Source of the DNA: Polluticoccus soli
GTDB lineage: Bacteria > Bacteroidota > Bacteroidia > Chitinophagales > Chitinophagaceae
NCBI RefSeq assembly: GCF_029269745.1
Contig: NZ_JARJHT010000001.1
Span: 2,294,001-2,358,000 of the forward strand
Length of the DNA: 64,000 bases
Direction of reading: 5' to 3'
Part shown: positions 17,653-25,122 of the stretch, piece by piece
How positions within the stretch are numbered: position 1 is the first letter of the stretch
Layout of the letters: every line of letters starts with the position of its first letter
Made by a program: the position numbers and the translations under genes
Notes under the pieces: model-generated
The model's input: only the letters and a program-made list of their open reading frames with translations
What the model was told of the DNA's origin: nothing
Databases searched by the model: none

Positions 17653-18824
17653 TATAAGCATTGAAGCAGCACATTTGCTGCTTTTTTTATTTCTTCTTCG
17701 GTAATGGTAAGTGGTGGCGCGATGCGGATACACTCGGGTGCAAACAGGAACCAGTCGGAGAATACCTTATGTTCGATGCAGGTCTTGATCACCTCCAGCA
17801 CTTTTTCGCTGCTCTCCAGTTCAATGGCCATCAGCAATCCCTTGCTGCGCACCGATTTGATAGAGGAGTGCACTATTTGCTGGCGGAACAAGTTGCCTTT
17901 TTCTTCCACTCCGTTAACCATTCCCTCGCGCAGCAACACCTGCATAGCTGCCATACCCGCCGCACATGATACCGGGTGCCCACCGAAGGTGGTAATATGT
18001 CCCAGCACGGGGTTATTGGTCAGTGTCTGCATGTTTTCATGCGAAGAGATGAACGCACCCAGCGGCATGCCGCCACCCAGTGCCTTTCCTAATAATAAGA
18101 TATCAGGGATCACATTATAATGCTCAAATCCCCACAGCTTGCCAGTGCGTCCAAAACCACACTGTATCTCGTCGAAAATAAGGAGGGCGCCGGTTTCCGT
18201 ACATTTTTGTCGCAGCTTGTCCAGCCATTCCTGTTTGGGGGTGATGACACCTGCCTCGGCCTGTATGGTCTCTATAATCACACAGGCAGTCTGCTCATTA
18301 ATGGCATCTATTAGTTCATCACTGTTATAGTCATAGTGCCATACGCCCGGTAGCAACGGCCGGTAGGCATTGCGCCAGTATTCGTCACCCATAATGCTGA
18401 GTGCGCCCAGCGTAGAACCATGGTAGCTTTTATTACAGGCGATCACATCTGTGCGCCCTGTCACTCTTCTTGCCAGTTTTAAAGCGCCTTCCACCGCCTC
18501 TGCGCCGGAGTTGGTGAAATACACGCAATCCAGGTTTTGGGGCAGGTGTCTGGTCAGTAGTTCGGCATAGGCCACCTGTGGGGTCTGTATCAGCTCGCCA
18601 TACACCATTACATGCAGGTATTTGTCTGCCTGGTTTTTGATGGCGGCTACCACCTCCGGGTGCCGGTGACCTACGTTGCACACGCTGATGCCGCCTATCA
18701 GGTCCAGGTACTTAGTACCGTCGGCATCCTGCAGGTAGTTGCCATTGGCATAAACGATGTTCAGGCCCAGTGGTTCGGGGGAGGTTTGGGCCATGTGCTG
18801 CTGAAAAAGCTGGCGAATGTTCAT
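17652..18824 (-). CDS. Class III aminotransferase (acetylornithine aminotransferase-like)
   Basis: A 390-residue PLP-dependent ornithine/acetylornithine-type aminotransferase. Key parts are the cofactor-contact segment YFTNSGAEAVEGALKLAR, the PLP-stacking Asp in LLIFDEIQCGFGRTG and the Schiff-base Lys in LLLGKALGGGMPLGAF. No other arginine biosynthesis genes adjoin it, so the substrate (acetylornithine, ornithine, 4-aminobutyrate or lysine) is uncertain. The start at 18824 (MNIRQLFQQHM) is preferred to a frame 47 codons longer, because a -7 element TAATTTTG (18834-18841, minus) lies ten bases upstream. It is divergent from the repeat-controlled TonB receptor gene. Confidence 0.88.
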   Translation of the reverse strand: MNIRQLFQQHMAQTSPEPLGLNIVYANGNYLQDADGTKYLDLIGGISVCNVGHRHPEVVAAIKNQADKYLHVMVYGELIQTPQVAYAELLTRHLPQNLDCVYFTNSGAEAVEGALKLARRVTGRTDVIACNKSYHGSTLGALSIMGDEYWRNAYRPLLPGVWHYDYNSDELIDAINEQTACVIIETIQAEAGVITPKQEWLDKLRQKCTETGALLIFDEIQCGFGRTGKLWGFEHYNVIPDILLLGKALGGGMPLGAFISSHENMQTLTNNPVLGHITTFGGHPVSCAAGMAAMQVLLREGMVNGVEEKGNLFRQQIVHSSIKSVRSKGLLMAIELESSEKVLEVIKTCIEHKVFSDWFLFAPECIRIAPPLTITEEEIKKAANVLLQCL

Positions 18825-18925
18825 ATGAGGGTTCAAAATTAGCTCATTACCATCTATATGAAAACAGCTTCCTGATAACCATTTGGTAATCAAAAAGCAA
18901 CAAATCCCACTTGATTTTACCAGAC

Positions 18926-19003
18926 TTAATATTCGCTTAACATTCAAATGATGTTCGCGTAACATTCGCGTAAAGTGGCGGTAACATTCACTTGTGAATT
19001 TTG
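18926..19003 (+). promoter_or_regulatory. Six phased 11-bp Pho-box-like repeats and -7 element
   Basis: Direct repeats start at 18926, 18937, 18948, 18959, 18970 and 18981, exactly 11 bp apart. The best units read TTAACATTCAA, GTAACATTCGC and GTAACATTCAC; units 3 and 5 are degenerate. The last unit ends at 18991, and a -7-like GAATTTTG starts at 18996 after four bases. No -33 TTG is present, and the repeats take its place, as in promoters activated by PhoB. The TTAACA core with about 11-bp spacing matches the direct-repeat pattern known for PhoP/PhoB regulators. The regulator is inferred; the repeats are plainly visible. Confidence 0.8.
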
Positions 19004-19021
19004 CGGCAACAAATAAACTAT

Positions 19022-21835
19022 ATGCGATTAATCATTATCTTTTTGATGACCCTGGCTTCTTTCCAGGCGTTTGCCAATGGCAAAATTGCCGGTAAAGTAG
19101 CAGACGAAAAGACCGGCGATGTTATTATTGGTGCCACCGTAATGGTGCAAGGCACAGGCAAAGGCACGGCTACCGACGTAGACGGCCATTTCCAGTTGGA
19201 AGTACCTGCTGGAACTTACACTGTAGAAATAAGGTACATCGGCTACCAGCCCAAAGACATCAGCGATGTAGTGGTGAAAGAAGGTGAAGTAACCAACCTC
19301 GATGCCATTATCTCTGAAGACAGCAAAACAACTCTTAAAGACGTAGTAGTTACCGCTTCGCTGAAAAAAGAATCGGTGAATGCACTGTACATCATGCAGA
19401 AGAACAGCGTATCGCTGTCGAGCGGTATCTCTGCAGACGTGATACAGCGTACACCTGACCGCAACACAGGCGAAGTGCTGAAGCGCGTGAGCGGCGCCAG
19501 CGTAAAGGATAATAAGTATGTCGTTATCCGCGGCCTGAGCGATCGTTATAACCTGGCAATGGTGAACAGCGCCCTGATGCCCAGCACGGAGCCTGATAAA
19601 AAAGCGTTCTCTTTCGATGTGATCCCCTCTAACCTGATCGACAACATCATCATCAATAAAACGGCTTCTCCTGATCTTCCTGGCGATTTTGCTGGTGGTA
19701 TCGTGCAGGTGATGACTAAAGACGTTCCTGAAAAAGATTTTTTCAACGTAGGTGTTGGTTTGGGTTATAATACACAAACTACTTTCAAAGATTTCCGCTC
19801 GAGCGATAAGCAAGCTGCTGGCCTGGTTCGTTTCCCGGGTAGCAGTTCAGAACTGCCTTCTGAATTTGGTGATAGCTATAAAGACTATAAAAAACTGCCT
19901 GAAGACAAACAACTGGATGCAGCAAAGCAACTTCCTAACGATTATAAGGAAACTGTAGCTGCAGCTATGCCTAACGTTGCGGTACAAGCTTCTTATGGCA
20001 AAGCCAGCAACCTGAAGAACGACGGCAAACTGGGTACTGTTATCGGTTTGTCATACCGTAACAACCACAATGCTATTCCAAATTTCATCCGCGGTAAATA
20101 CGAAACTGAGCGTGTGAGCAGCTACAGCACTGATGATATGTTCCGCAATTCATCGAACCTGGCTGCGCTGGCTAACTTCTCTTATGTAAAAGGCAAATCG
20201 AAGATATCGTTCAAGAACCTGTATAATAAGATGTACGACAACACTTATTATGAAAGGAATGGTTACACTACCAGCAACAACCAGGAAGTTAAGTTGTTCT
20301 CTTTCGTACCATCAGAGCGCCAGGTGTTCAACACACAGCTGGAAGGCGAGCACGCTATCGGCACTAAGAACAGCAAGCTGACGTGGAACCTGAACTATGC
20401 TAACCTCATGGCCAATCAAAACGACCTGCGCACTGCCTTCTACAGCCGCAACGTTAGTTTTGACGCGAACGATGAACCAATATCAGAAACAAGCAGCCCC
20501 TATAAGATCGTAGATCGTAACAGCCGCCGTTACTTTGGCAACCAGGTTGACCACAACATTGGTGCAGGCGCTAACTACTCAATGCCATTCCAGGCGTTTG
20601 GCCAGAAACAAACCGTGAAAGTTGGGTACATGGGCTTGTACAAAACAAGAACATTTGCAGCCCGCGTATTCCAGTACGAGCCACAGAGCACACTGGATGA
20701 CAACATTGCCATGCAACCTGTTGGACAGATATTCTCTGAAGAGAACATCGGTGTTCCGGGTGGTTTCAGGTTGAGCGAGATCACTAACCCTACTGATAAG
20801 TATGATGCAAGTGGTATGCTGAACGCAGGTTATGCGATGATGGATAATAACCTGGGTGACAAATGGCGCCTGACATGGGGTGTGCGTTTCGAGTCGTACA
20901 CACAAACACTGCAGGCGATCGACCAGTCTGGTGGTAAGATCAACGACCAGGATATCTTCAACGACATCTTGCCTTCATTCAACCTGTCGCACAACATGAG
21001 CGAGAAATCTAAATTCCGCTTCGGTGCTTCACGCACAGTAAACCGTCCAGAGTTCAGGGAGATCGCTCCATTCCAGTTCATCGACTTCGAGAACCTGTGG
21101 ACAATTACCGGTAATCCTGATCTGAAACGTGGTAACATCAACAACGTTGACCTCCGTTACGAATACTATCCAAACCCGGGCGAAGCGATCACTATCGGCG
21201 CATTCTACAAAGGTTTCGAAAACCCGATAGAAGCTAAGATGGACGACCAGTCGAACCTTGACCTGCTGATCTTCAGCTACCAGAATGCAAAAGCAGCAAG
21301 TTCTATTGGTGCGGAGTTCGACGTCCGCAAAACACTGGCCTTCCTCGGCGAAGCTAACTGGCTGGCAAATACTACACTAGGTGCAAACTTCACTTATGTA
21401 CATTCTAAAGTGGATGTGTCTAACATCACTGGCGTGAGCAGCGACAGGCCGTTACAAGGTCAATCTCCTTACCTGGTTAACTTCTCAGCGCTATACAGCG
21501 ATCCGAAATCAGGCCTTGGTATCAGCGCGATGTATAACCGCATCGGTCAGCGTATCGCAGTTGTGGGTAACAGCACTATTCCTACTACATGGGAAAATGG
21601 TCGTGACGTAATTGATCTGCAACTGAGCAAATCGCTGCTGAAGAACAGGGCTGAAATAAAGTTGACTGTTGCAGATATCCTGAACCAACCAACAACGTTC
21701 TACTGGAACACTGATGGTAAGAATAGCTATTCTCCGGGCTCAAGCAAGATCGGCAACGGCAACGACCAGATCTTCCAGCAATACCGCATGGGTACAACAT
21801 TCACCCTTGGCTTCAACTACAGGCTCGGTAAATAA
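19022..21835 (+). CDS. TonB-dependent receptor with CarboxypepD_reg-like domain
   Basis: A 937-residue outer-membrane receptor that imports a ligand using TonB energy. Order: signal peptide (MRLIIIFLMTLASFQAFA), a carboxypeptidase-regulatory-like beta domain (GKIAGKVADEKTGDVIIGA, residues 20-105), a plug domain (TPDRNTGEVLKRVSGASVKD, VIRGLSDRYNLAMVN, LPGDFAGGIVQVMTKD), then a 22-strand-type barrel ending in the aromatic-rich FTLGFNYRLGK. Unlike SusC it has no SusD partner. The next gene is a lipoprotein with the same type of control region. The Pho-box-like repeats suggest phosphate-limited expression, and so a phosphorus-containing substrate. This is an inference from regulation, since the barrel sequence does not reveal the ligand. 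Confidence 0.93.
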   Translation: MRLIIIFLMTLASFQAFANGKIAGKVADEKTGDVIIGATVMVQGTGKGTATDVDGHFQLEVPAGTYTVEIRYIGYQPKDISDVVVKEGEVTNLDAIISEDSKTTLKDVVVTASLKKESVNALYIMQKNSVSLSSGISADVIQRTPDRNTGEVLKRVSGASVKDNKYVVIRGLSDRYNLAMVNSALMPSTEPDKKAFSFDVIPSNLIDNIIINKTASPDLPGDFAGGIVQVMTKDVPEKDFFNVGVGLGYNTQTTFKDFRSSDKQAAGLVRFPGSSSELPSEFGDSYKDYKKLPEDKQLDAAKQLPNDYKETVAAAMPNVAVQASYGKASNLKNDGKLGTVIGLSYRNNHNAIPNFIRGKYETERVSSYSTDDMFRNSSNLAALANFSYVKGKSKISFKNLYNKMYDNTYYERNGYTTSNNQEVKLFSFVPSERQVFNTQLEGEHAIGTKNSKLTWNLNYANLMANQNDLRTAFYSRNVSFDANDEPISETSSPYKIVDRNSRRYFGNQVDHNIGAGANYSMPFQAFGQKQTVKVGYMGLYKTRTFAARVFQYEPQSTLDDNIAMQPVGQIFSEENIGVPGGFRLSEITNPTDKYDASGMLNAGYAMMDNNLGDKWRLTWGVRFESYTQTLQAIDQSGGKINDQDIFNDILPSFNLSHNMSEKSKFRFGASRTVNRPEFREIAPFQFIDFENLWTITGNPDLKRGNINNVDLRYEYYPNPGEAITIGAFYKGFENPIEAKMDDQSNLDLLIFSYQNAKAASSIGAEFDVRKTLAFLGEANWLANTTLGANFTYVHSKVDVSNITGVSSDRPLQGQSPYLVNFSALYSDPKSGLGISAMYNRIGQRIAVVGNSTIPTTWENGRDVIDLQLSKSLLKNRAEIKLTVADILNQPTTFYWNTDGKNSYSPGSSKIGNGNDQIFQQYRMGTTFTLGFNYRLGK

Positions 21836-21876
21836 GTTTGAACAGATAAAGTAGGTTTCCTAACACCATATCACGT

Positions 21877-21907
21877 AAAGGGCGAAGTTCATCTTCGCCC
21901 TTTTTTT
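21877..21907 (+). terminator. Terminator after the TonB receptor gene
   Basis: An 11-bp stem AAAGGGCGAAG (21877-21887) with CTTCGCCCTTT (21893-21903) is followed by a T-run. It separates the receptor from the lipoprotein gene, so each needs its own promoter. Confidence 0.93.
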
Positions 21908-21924
21908 ATTACAGTAAATTCCAA

Positions 21925-21984
21925 CCCCTATCCCCCTAAAGGGGGAACGTAGAATGACATATTCCCCCTTTAGGGGGATAGGGG
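21925..21984. repeat. 23-bp perfect inverted repeat, dispersed-palindrome type
   Basis: The arms 21925-21947 and 21962-21984 are perfect inverted copies around a 14-base spacer. Each arm contains its own small palindrome (core CCCCCTAAAGGGGG or CCCCCTTTAGGGGG). Such C/G-run palindromes recur between genes in many Bacteroidota genomes. It is not a terminator, as no T-run follows. Confidence 0.75.
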
Positions 21985-22038
21985 GTAATAACAGGTATTA
22001 CGGTTCGCTACACCACGTTTTCGTATGGCTCGCAATAC

Positions 22039-22094
22039 TTAACATAGGCGTAACCTTCGCGTAAAATAGCCGTAACACGGGCAGGATACTTTTG
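22039..22094 (+). promoter_or_regulatory. Four phased 11-bp Pho-box-like repeats and -7 element
   Basis: Direct repeats start at 22039 (TTAACATAGGC), 22050 (GTAACCTTCGC), 22061 (GTAAAATAGCC) and 22072 (GTAACACGGGC), exactly 11 bp apart. The array ends at 22082 and, after four bases, a perfect -7 TACTTTTG occupies 22087-22094. The spacing from last repeat to -7 is identical to that in front of the TonB receptor gene. No -33 is seen. This predicts that one response regulator activates both promoters. Confidence 0.82.
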
Positions 22095-22113
22095 CATCAA
22101 AATCAATACTACG

Positions 22114-23400
22114 ATGAAGTTTCCTAAACTGTTACATTTCATGCTGATCGGCGCACTGGCTGTATCTGCAGTTTCTTGCAAAAAGAAAACAACTGACGAC
22201 GACACAACTCCTGAGACCAATGTTCTTACTGGCGACGTTACAACCAACAAAAGCCTGACTGCTGACAAAACCTGGACACTGAAAGGTTATGTGTATGTAA
22301 AATCAGGTGCTACACTGACAATACCTGCTGGTACTGTCATTAAGAGCGATGTGGTAGAAAAAGGTGCTTTGATCGTTGAGCCAGGTGGTAAGCTGGTAGC
22401 TGAAGGTACAGCTGCAAAACCTATCGTTTTCACTTCTGGTGTTTCTAAAGGCCAGCGCCGTGCAGGCGACTGGGGTGGTATCATCCTGCTGGGTAATGCT
22501 CCTACAAACCGTTCTACTCCTCCAACAATCGAAGGTGGTGTTAACCGCACTTATGGCGGTTCTAACGCTGCTGATAATTCAGGCGTACTGAAATTCGTTC
22601 GTATCGAGTTCGCTGGTATCGCTGCAGCTCCAAACTCAGAGATCAACGGTCTTACCTGCGGTGGTGTAGGTAGCGGTACTGTTATCGAGAACGTAATGGT
22701 TGCTTATGGCAACGACGACGCTTTCGAATTCTTCGGTGGTACTGTAAATGCTAAAAACCTGATCGCTTACGCTTGCTCTGATGACGACTACGATTTCGAT
22801 TTCGGTTATACAGGTACTATCACTAACGCTATCTCTTTCAAACACCCACAGGTTGCTGACCCTGCTGATGCTTCTAATGGTGTTGAGTGCGATAACGATG
22901 GTACAGGTACAAGCGCTACTCCGTTCACACATCCTAAACTGTCTAACTTCACTTTTGTTGGACCTAACAACGCAGCTAATACACAAGCTAACCACAACTT
23001 CGCTAACCGCTGGCGTCGTGCATGTCACTTCACTATCGAGAATTCGATCATGATCGGTCACCAGAAAGGTGGTTTCTCTATCGAGTCTGAAGGCACGCTG
23101 ACTTCTTACCTGACTGGTACTTCAGTTTTCAAGAACAACCTGGTATACGCTGTTTCTTCTGCTTTCAAAGGTGCTGATTCAACTGCTACTGCACAGATCA
23201 CTGCTAAGGCTCTTGCTGATGGCAACGTGAAACTGGCTAAAGCTGAAGATGCTGGTCTGACAGATCCTTTCAAAGTAGGTGCTCCGAACTTCGCTCCCAA
23301 AGCTGGCTCTGATGCTCAAGTTAAAGGTGTTGGTGCTATCACCGGCACAGACTGGACAACAGGTTGGGCTAACTGGGATCCAAATAATGCCGACTATTAA
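22114..23400 (+). CDS. Lipoprotein with predicted beta-helix-like fold, 428 aa
   Basis: Type II signal peptide (MKFPKLLHFMLIGALAVSAVSCKK) with Cys at the lipid-anchor site. The mature protein begins with short beta repeats (SLTADKTWTLKGYVYVKSGA; LTIPAGTVIKSD; ALIVEPGGKLVAEGTAAKP), the usual look of a right-handed parallel beta-helix. A conserved Asp/Gly-rich centre follows (YGNDDAFEFFGGTVNAKN, DDDYDFDFGYTG), which could bind metal ions or a polymer. The gene directly follows the TonB receptor in the same direction, with matching 11-bp repeats in its promoter, so the pair probably acts together on one substrate: the lipoprotein as surface binder or enzyme, and the receptor as importer. The function is inferred. 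Confidence 0.85.
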   Translation: MKFPKLLHFMLIGALAVSAVSCKKKTTDDDTTPETNVLTGDVTTNKSLTADKTWTLKGYVYVKSGATLTIPAGTVIKSDVVEKGALIVEPGGKLVAEGTAAKPIVFTSGVSKGQRRAGDWGGIILLGNAPTNRSTPPTIEGGVNRTYGGSNAADNSGVLKFVRIEFAGIAAAPNSEINGLTCGGVGSGTVIENVMVAYGNDDAFEFFGGTVNAKNLIAYACSDDDYDFDFGYTGTITNAISFKHPQVADPADASNGVECDNDGTGTSATPFTHPKLSNFTFVGPNNAANTQANHNFANRWRRACHFTIENSIMIGHQKGGFSIESEGTLTSYLTGTSVFKNNLVYAVSSAFKGADSTATAQITAKALADGNVKLAKAEDAGLTDPFKVGAPNFAPKAGSDAQVKGVGAITGTDWTTGWANWDPNNADY

Positions 23401-23423
23401 TCGCATATAGATAGGCAATTTAC

Positions 23424-23456
23424 GGCCGCCCATTTCTGGGCGGCCTTTTTTGTTTT
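23424..23456 (+). terminator. Terminator after the beta-helix lipoprotein gene
   Basis: An 8-bp stem GGCCGCCC (23424-23431) with GGGCGGCC (23438-23445) is followed by TTTTTTTG and more T. Confidence 0.93.
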
Positions 23457-23497
23457 TATTCAAACGGGGAGTTGGTGGGACTTAGGGGTTTCTTCTT

Positions 23498-23513
23498 CCC
23501 CTCTTGAGAGGGG
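23498..23513. repeat. CCCCTC-TTGA-GAGGGG palindrome
   Basis: A perfect 6-bp-arm palindrome with a 4-base loop in otherwise empty sequence after the terminator. It is of the same C/G-run type as the larger dyad at 21925-21984 and is probably a dispersed intergenic element. Confidence 0.45.
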
Positions 23514-23621
23514 CGTGTGAGAGCAATGTGCGCAAGCGGGGTGTGTCCTGTACAACATATCAGGCAGAAAGAGTTCCTGCCCGCACTAACAATCACATAA
23601 AAAGATTAATTTCCAGGCACA

Positions 23622-23714
23622 ATGACTTACAGACTATCTAAAACACAAAAAGGCATCCTTTGGACCCTTCTTGGATTTGCTGGTTATTTTATCGTAAAAT
23701 ACCTGATGCTATAA
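23622..23714 (+). CDS. Small membrane peptide, 30 aa
   Basis: An ATG-started frame encodes MTYRLSKTQKGILWT followed by a continuous hydrophobic segment (LLGFAGYFIVKYLML) up to the stop: a basic N-terminus and one transmembrane helix ending at the C-terminus. It lies alone between a terminated lipoprotein gene and the convergent macrodomain gene. No strong ribosome-binding site or -7 element is obvious, so it could be a chance frame. The amphipathic basic start plus helix is nevertheless typical of real small membrane proteins. Function unknown. Confidence 0.45.
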   Translation: MTYRLSKTQKGILWTLLGFAGYFIVKYLML

Positions 23715-23760
23715 GTACTGTCGTTTTATGAGCTGTATGTGTCCATGCAATATATGCAGG

Positions 23761-24267
23761 CTACTTCAGCAACGCATCGTACAAATTATAGTTCTCCTCA
23801 TCAAAGCAAACAAACCGCACTTCTTCCAGTTTGCCTGGGTGTTCTCCGTTAAAACGTTGTACTGTTTCCACTGCGATCTTTGCTGCCTTGTCTTTCGGGA
23901 ATCCGTATACGCCCGTACTGATGTTTGGGAAGGCTATAGTGTGCACATTATATCTCACCGCCAGCACCAGGCTATTGTAATACGCGTTAGACAGGAATTG
24001 ACCTTCCTGGTTGTTGCCTCCATGCCAGATCGGACCCACGGTGTGTATCACATATTCCGCCGGCAGCCGGAAACCTTCCGTTATTTTGGCTTCGCCGGTA
24101 GCGCAGCCATTTAGTTTTCTGCAGGCGTCCAGCAGGCCGGGACCTGCCGCAAGGTGTATCGCCCCGTCCACACCTCCGCCCCCAAGCAGGGAAGTATTGG
24201 CTGCATTCACAATTGCATCTACCTCCTGTAAGGTAATGTCACCTTTTATAACGCTCAGTTTAGCCAT
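23761..24267 (-). CDS. Macrodomain protein (ADP-ribose-processing, YmdB/AF1521 type)
   Basis: A 168-residue single macrodomain. It shows [20 protein letters not shown] (loop 1, with the conserved Asn and the [13 protein letters not shown]-ribose phosphate-binding turn) and [15 protein letters not shown] (loop 2). Such proteins hydrolyse O-acetyl-ADP-ribose or remove ADP-ribose from proteins or nucleic acids in the cytoplasm. The length is that of a bare macrodomain with no fused partner. It is encoded alone, with no adjacent sirtuin or ADP-ribosyltransferase gene. Confidence 0.92.
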   Translation of the reverse strand: MAKLSVIKGDITLQEVDAIVNAANTSLLGGGGVDGAIHLAAGPGLLDACRKLNGCATGEAKITEGFRLPAEYVIHTVGPIWHGGNNQEGQFLSNAYYNSLVLAVRYNVHTIAFPNISTGVYGFPKDKAAKIAVETVQRFNGEHPGKLEEVRFVCFDEENYNLYDALLK

Positions 24268-24306
24268 GTATTAAAGTTAAGCCGATTTTTAGATGTGTAT
24301 CTTTAA

Positions 24307-24338
24307 TTTGTTTTAATTTATTAATTGTAGTATATTTG
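24307..24338 (+). promoter_or_regulatory. Promoter of the terminase-small-subunit-like gene
   Basis: TTTG (24307-24310) and TATATTTG (24331-24338) are separated by 20 bases within very AT-rich DNA, an excellent match to the -33/-7 pattern. The leader to the ATG at 24384 is about 40 bases. Confidence 0.75.
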
Positions 24339-24383
24339 CTATTATTATAAACCCGGCAAAGCAATTGCCACAAAAACGATACC

Positions 24384-25028
24384 ATGAACCCTAAACAACA
24401 GGCCTTTGTCTGCGAGATGTTACGTCACGGCAACAGGGCAGAAGCGTACAAGGCCGCTTACCATTCAACATCAAACAACCAGCATTCGCTCCAATCAGCT
24501 GCCAACAGGCTGATGAAAAATCCGGAAGTTTCAGGAGCAATCCGTTCCGTGCACGAGCGCATTTACGCCGAAGTGCAGGAAGAATTGAAAGCGCGCATTA
24601 CACGCGAGGTGCTCACTGTTCAGCGCAAGCGCGAGCTGCTGGCGCAGATAGCCGAAGGCGAGTGGATGCTACAGCCACCACCCGCTGATATGTCAGAACA
24701 ACGTACAGCTGTTTTGATCCCGACCCTAAAAGAACGGCTGAAAGCCCTCGACATGGATAACAGGATGACTGGTGCATATGAGAAGGAAGAGACAACAAAA
24801 CACAACAATACGCAACAAGAGCCGCCTGATACCGCCAACAATGATGAGGCTGTTACTCTAGTTCCCGCAACAGAATCTGTACAGCAAACGCCGCAGCCAC
24901 TGCCACACATTAGAATGCCCTTTATTATTCCCGTCGTTGATACTCACGATCCTCAACTCAATAGACCGGTAACAAGCACAACAGTGTTGTTGCAGCAGCC
25001 ACCGTGGTTGCAACCCGTCAGGGTATAA
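24384..25028 (+). CDS. Terminase-small-subunit-like DNA-binding protein (orphan)
   Basis: The N-terminal 55 residues (MNPKQQAFVCEMLRHGNRAE, AYKAAY, SLQSAANRLMKNPEVSGAI) match the helix-turn-helix start of phage terminase small subunits, which recognise phage DNA for packaging. A charged helical segment (residues 55-125) and a Thr/Gln/Pro-rich tail of about 85 residues follow, the tail being unusual for a terminase. No terminase large subunit, portal or other phage gene is present on either side, so this is either a relic of a lost prophage or a domesticated regulator. It has a strong housekeeping-type promoter. The same GGCAAAGCA sequence occurs just upstream (24355) and downstream (25064) of the gene. 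Confidence 0.6.
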   Translation: MNPKQQAFVCEMLRHGNRAEAYKAAYHSTSNNQHSLQSAANRLMKNPEVSGAIRSVHERIYAEVQEELKARITREVLTVQRKRELLAQIAEGEWMLQPPPADMSEQRTAVLIPTLKERLKALDMDNRMTGAYEKEETTKHNNTQQEPPDTANNDEAVTLVPATESVQQTPQPLPHIRMPFIIPVVDTHDPQLNRPVTSTTVLLQQPPWLQPVRV

Positions 25029-25063
25029 CAGCTCACGTCAATGGGGGGATACTGCTTGTTATT

Positions 25064-25088
25064 GGCAAAGCATTAACACCGCTTTGCC
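25064..25088. repeat. GGCAAAGC / GCTTTGCC inverted repeat before the esterase gene
   Basis: Perfect 8-bp arms at 25064-25071 and 25081-25088 around nine bases. The left arm repeats the GGCAAAGCA found at 24355-24363 in front of the terminase-like gene, where it forms a smaller dyad (GGCAA-N5-TTGCC). No T-run follows, so it looks more like an operator than a terminator. A -7-like TAAATTTG (25099-25106) lies just downstream. Confidence 0.45.
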
Positions 25089-25122
25089 ATAGCATCGCTA
25101 AATTTGATATTGAAAGAAGATT

